Source: CALLCD01 sp039817885
GTDB lineage: Bacteria; Pseudomonadota; Alphaproteobacteria; Caulobacterales; Hyphomonadaceae
NCBI GenBank assembly: GCA_039817885.1
Contig: JBCBUY010000006.1
Span: 12,768-76,767 of the forward strand
DNA: 64,000 nt
Direction of reading: 5' to 3'
Shown here: one piece after another, positions 61,873-64,000 of the stretch
Numbering within the stretch: position 1 is the stretch's first letter
Layout of the letters: every line of letters begins with the position of its first letter
Notes under the pieces: generated by a model
The model's input: only the letters and a program-made list of their open reading frames with translations
What the model was told of the DNA's origin: nothing
Database searches by the model: none
Program-made: the position numbers and the translations under genes

Positions 61873-62082
61873 ATGCCCTATGTGAATATCCAAATCACGC
61901 GCGAAGGCGCGAGCCCTGAACAACGGCGCGACTTGATCAAAGGCGCGACCGAACTCCTCGCAGATGTGCTCGGCAAATCGCCCGCGACGACCTTCGTCGT
62001 TATCGAAGAGGTCGATATGGAAAATTGGGGCGTTGGTGGATTGCCGGTCGAAGAGTATCGGCGGAGTATCAAAGCACCCTAG
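61873..62082 (+). CDS. 4-oxalocrotonate tautomerase-family protein
   Basis: A 69-residue tautomerase with the catalytic Pro right after the initiator Met (MPYVNIQITREGASPEQR). VDMENWGVGG is the usual late block. GAAGGAGG precedes the ATG, at the end of the NTF2 gene. Members isomerise 2-hydroxymuconate or dehalogenate small acids; operon context with a GST suggests electrophile handling. Confidence 0.93.
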   Translation: MPYVNIQITREGASPEQRRDLIKGATELLADVLGKSPATTFVVIEEVDMENWGVGGLPVEEYRRSIKAP

Positions 62083-62127
62083 CGAGCGCAGACGATCTTC
62101 CCCAAACGTACAGGACACAGGGAATGT

Positions 62128-62154
62128 GCGAGGTTGGAGGGGCTCCAACCTCGC
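62128..62154. repeat. Perfect 12-bp-stem hairpin between convergent genes
   Basis: GCGAGGTTGGAG pairs perfectly with CTCCAACCTCGC around a GGG loop, between the tautomerase and the convergent NTF2-like gene. No T-run follows on either strand, so a classical terminator is not certain. Confidence 0.7.
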
Positions 62155-62206
62155 CACTGTCGTCCTTCCCCACCCAAAGTGATCACATCTTGGATGTGGA
62201 GGGCGT

Positions 62207-62680
62207 CTATGGTTCGTAAGGGAAAGAGGAGTGGTGGAGCACAATGCGTAGCGTACCGTCCGCGTCTTTGTGGTAGCCCCAACTTTTGTCCACTTTCGTG
62301 ACCTTGCCGTCCTTGTCCGTCATGATCACCCAGCCCATCCACATCGCCGTGTCGCCGTCGATGAAGAACGCGGATGTTTCGGACGTGCATTTGCGCCAGC
62401 CCTTCAAGCCGAACCCGCCATCCAAAGGAAATTCTGGATCGTGTCCGACAAAGTACGACAAAGCGCCTTGCTTGGTCGGGCGGAAGGTCTGATCTCCGCT
62501 GGCCATTGTCGGCTTGAACATCACGGGACCAAGATTGTAGCCATAGGCCGCATCAAGCGTATCGCTGGCGACCGCGCGTGCGCCATCAATGCCATCAGCT
62601 TCATAGGCCTTTGCAATGGCGATCAGAGCGTCGCCCCAATTCGTGCGCGCTTGCGTGAGTTCAGCTTCCGTAATTGGCAT
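62207..62680 (-). CDS. NTF2-like protein, unknown
   Basis: A 157-residue soluble protein: ELTQARTNWGDALIAIAKAYEADG, DAAYGYNLGPVMFKP, KQGALSYFVGHDPEFPLDGGFGLKGW and a final beta pair DKSWGYHKDADGTLRIVLHHSS. The fold is SnoaL/NTF2-like. Databases often label this group by mistake as phosphoribosyl-AMP cyclohydrolase, but no HisI motif is seen. Function unknown. Confidence 0.78.
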   Translation of the reverse strand: MPITEAELTQARTNWGDALIAIAKAYEADGIDGARAVASDTLDAAYGYNLGPVMFKPTMASGDQTFRPTKQGALSYFVGHDPEFPLDGGFGLKGWRKCTSETSAFFIDGDTAMWMGWVIMTDKDGKVTKVDKSWGYHKDADGTLRIVLHHSSFPYEP

Positions 62681-62786
62681 AGTGCGATCCTTTTTGCTTA
62701 GTTACAGCCCAATCCAGTCTGGATTTAGAATTTCAACGTCTTAATGCAAATTTGTCGGCGCTGGCTAGATGAAACCGCCGATCCGA

Positions 62787-63398
62787 TCACCCAAATATCC
62801 CGCGGCGCTTCAGCCTGCGTTCGCAGCCATTCAGCTGAACCTGAAAGCGGTTTGCATCGGAGGCGACGCCATTGGCAATGCGTATGAGGCTGGAATTGCC
62901 GCGCCACGTACCCCGTGAAAATCCACCGGGGCCCTCATGGTAGGCAAGGTACTGTGAGCGAGCATCGTTTACGGACGTGCCGGTTTGACGGGCGGCGCGG
63001 GAGACATACCAGCCGACGAAGTCGACGGAGTCGGAGAAGTCTGATCGCGAAGCACCGCGATTTCCGGTAGACGACTGATACTCCTCCCACGTGCTGTTGA
63101 GGGCTTGCGCATAGCCGCGGGCTGAGGAGGGACGTTTGCCGCGGGCGAGGCCGAAGAAGCGCCTGCGGCCCCGCGGAGGACGCGCATCTTTATCAAAAGC
63201 TGATTCCTGTTTGATAATCGCAATCTGTAGAGTGATTGGTACGCCCCATTCCCGCTCCGCCCTTGCTGAAGCGCGGTACCAGCTTTTCCGGTTGTCGAAG
63301 ATATCGCAGATGTCGACCTGTTCAGAGGCCGTCGGCGGTGTAGTTGAGCAGGCAGCAAGGGTGAACGATGTGAACAGGGATATGAGAAAGATGCGCAT
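62787..63398 (-). CDS. Lytic transglycosylase lipoprotein (SLT family)
   Basis: A 203-residue lipoprotein with lipobox TLAAC (C16). The SLT fold shows catalytic Glu in IAIIKQESAFD, ARGYAQALNSTWEEYQ and YLAYHEGPGGFSRG. Cleaves peptidoglycan glycan strands to anhydro-muropeptides. Short for the family, with no extra domains. 62 nt upstream of it lies the metallophosphoesterase on the same strand. Confidence 0.92.
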   Translation of the reverse strand: MRIFLISLFTSFTLAACSTTPPTASEQVDICDIFDNRKSWYRASARAEREWGVPITLQIAIIKQESAFDKDARPPRGRRRFFGLARGKRPSSARGYAQALNSTWEEYQSSTGNRGASRSDFSDSVDFVGWYVSRAARQTGTSVNDARSQYLAYHEGPGGFSRGTWRGNSSLIRIANGVASDANRFQVQLNGCERRLKRRGIFG

Positions 63399-63460
63399 AC
63401 GCTTTCCATGCCAAGGTGTTTCCCTGTTCGCAAAACACTTTTTCGCTCATTGACCGAACT

Positions 63461-64000
63461 TTAATCCACCTCCGGGACGTGGAGAGTGAGAAGGTCGATG
63501 CGCGGGGGCATGTTAAAACGAAGCGGCAGGCCGATCATGCCCGTGCCGGATGTAACGTAGACCAGTCGATCTCCCTCGGCCGATGGATAGATATGAAGGC
63601 CATGATCGAATGGATACGCGGCAGGAATGACCTGGTTGATCAGACCGGGAATGCGCACCTGCCCACCATGGGTGTGACCGGCAAGCATCAGATCGTATTC
63701 GACGCCCTGTGGCACATGGAGAGCCGTATCAGGGTTGTGAGTGAGGAGGATCATCGGCCTGTCAGCGAGATCATCGGAGAAGCTAAAATCTTGCTTCTGC
63801 TCCCAGAGATCCGACGCTCCCGCGACAATCAATGATTGCCCTGCGAGCTCAACGTCAAGAGCCAGATTCTCTACCATAATAACGCCAAGATCTGTCAGAG
63901 CGGCATAAAGCTCCTCGGTGTAGATTGGGCCCGGAAAACCGACATCGTGATAACCAAGGACTGCATAGACGGGCATCGAAAGCTCGCCCAGCGGTGCGAG
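63461..64000 (-). CDS. Metallophosphoesterase (5' end beyond the window)
   Basis: At least 179 residues; the frame is open to the window edge (upstream residues LAPLGELS precede an internal Met), so the N-terminal DxH and GD motifs are outside. Seen are VLGYHDVGF, where GNHD is usual, LLTHNPD and the double-metal block LAGHTHGGQVR. It is of the YaeI/YkuE-like group. The Asn-to-Tyr change in GNHD removes a conserved metal ligand. Confidence 0.85.
   Translation of the reverse strand, partial: LAPLGELSMPVYAVLGYHDVGFPGPIYTEELYAALTDLGVIMVENLALDVELAGQSLIVAGASDLWEQKQDFSFSDDLADRPMILLTHNPDTALHVPQGVEYDLMLAGHTHGGQVRIPGLINQVIPAAYPFDHGLHIYPSAEGDRLVYVTSGTGMIGLPLRFNMPPRIDLLTLHVPEVD

Noticed and set aside
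1..64000. CRISPR arrays, tRNA/rRNA genes, complete insertion sequences
   Set aside because: I looked for regularly spaced repeats, T-loop-like GTTCGA blocks in gaps and transposase motifs and found none convincing.

Overview
The window looks like chromosomal DNA of a free-living, GC-rich (roughly 58-60% by eye) Gram-negative alphaproteobacterium. The strongest clue is gene order. A FeuP/FeuQ-type two-component system is followed by the cytochrome c maturation operon in the rhizobial cycHJKL order (ccmI-ccmE-ccmF-ccmH), then degP, a second two-component system and glnE. This arrangement is familiar from Rhizobiales and relatives. A pyrB gene with an overlapping degenerate pyrC, a methylmalonyl-CoA mutase in two subunits, a 3TM gene-transfer-agent-type holin and a large Oar-like TonB receptor fit an alphaproteobacterium of the Hyphomonadales/Parvularculales/Caulobacterales kind. 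I cannot fix the genus.

Layout. 0-15 kb: DnaJ-like co-chaperone; envelope-stress and cytochrome c block (PepSY protein, FeuPQ-like system, ccmIEFH, an alpha/beta-hydrolase-OsmC fusion, DegP, second sensor/regulator pair, GlnE). 15-20 kb: GFA-family protein plus methylmalonyl-CoA mutase (minus strand) and a nitronate monooxygenase. 20-28 kb: lipid and xenobiotic genes (penicillin-acylase-like lipoprotein, atypical SDR, HxlR regulator, DsbA-like isomerase, acyl-CoA desaturase, acyl-CoA synthetase). 28-36 kb: Oar-like TonB receptor, glutathione-dependent formaldehyde dehydrogenase with a VOC protein and a second GFA protein, a START-like protein, a SOUL heme-binding protein and a TPR protein. 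36-40 kb: M15 endolysin plus 3TM holin, S41-like protein, NmrA/BciA-like reductase. 40-50 kb: PutA, pyrB with pseudo-pyrC, a flavin monooxygenase, a GGDEF-EAL protein, RuvX. 50-58 kb: gatC-gatA, a block of small membrane proteins, gatB, a two-gene AT-richer insert (unknown plus DUF4291), parE. 58-64 kb: Old Yellow Enzyme, a second HxlR regulator divergent from a GST-NTF2-tautomerase operon, a lytic transglycosylase and a metallophosphoesterase cut by the window edge.

Most of the window is ordinary core metabolism with tight, translationally coupled operons (many 4-nt ATGA/GTGA overlaps). The points most worth a second look are: three matching 19-bp operators that tie one HxlR regulator to two neighbouring oxidoreductase genes; a different GGTTAC half-site array at the second HxlR locus; a perfect 16-bp palindrome in front of the desaturase; the unlinked endolysin-holin pair that may serve a gene transfer agent; a dihydroorotase homologue that has lost most metal ligands; an SDR without its YxxxK motif; and a short protein that is only the tail of an SPFH/prohibitin protein. 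I saw no tRNA, rRNA, CRISPR array, complete insertion sequence or integrase.
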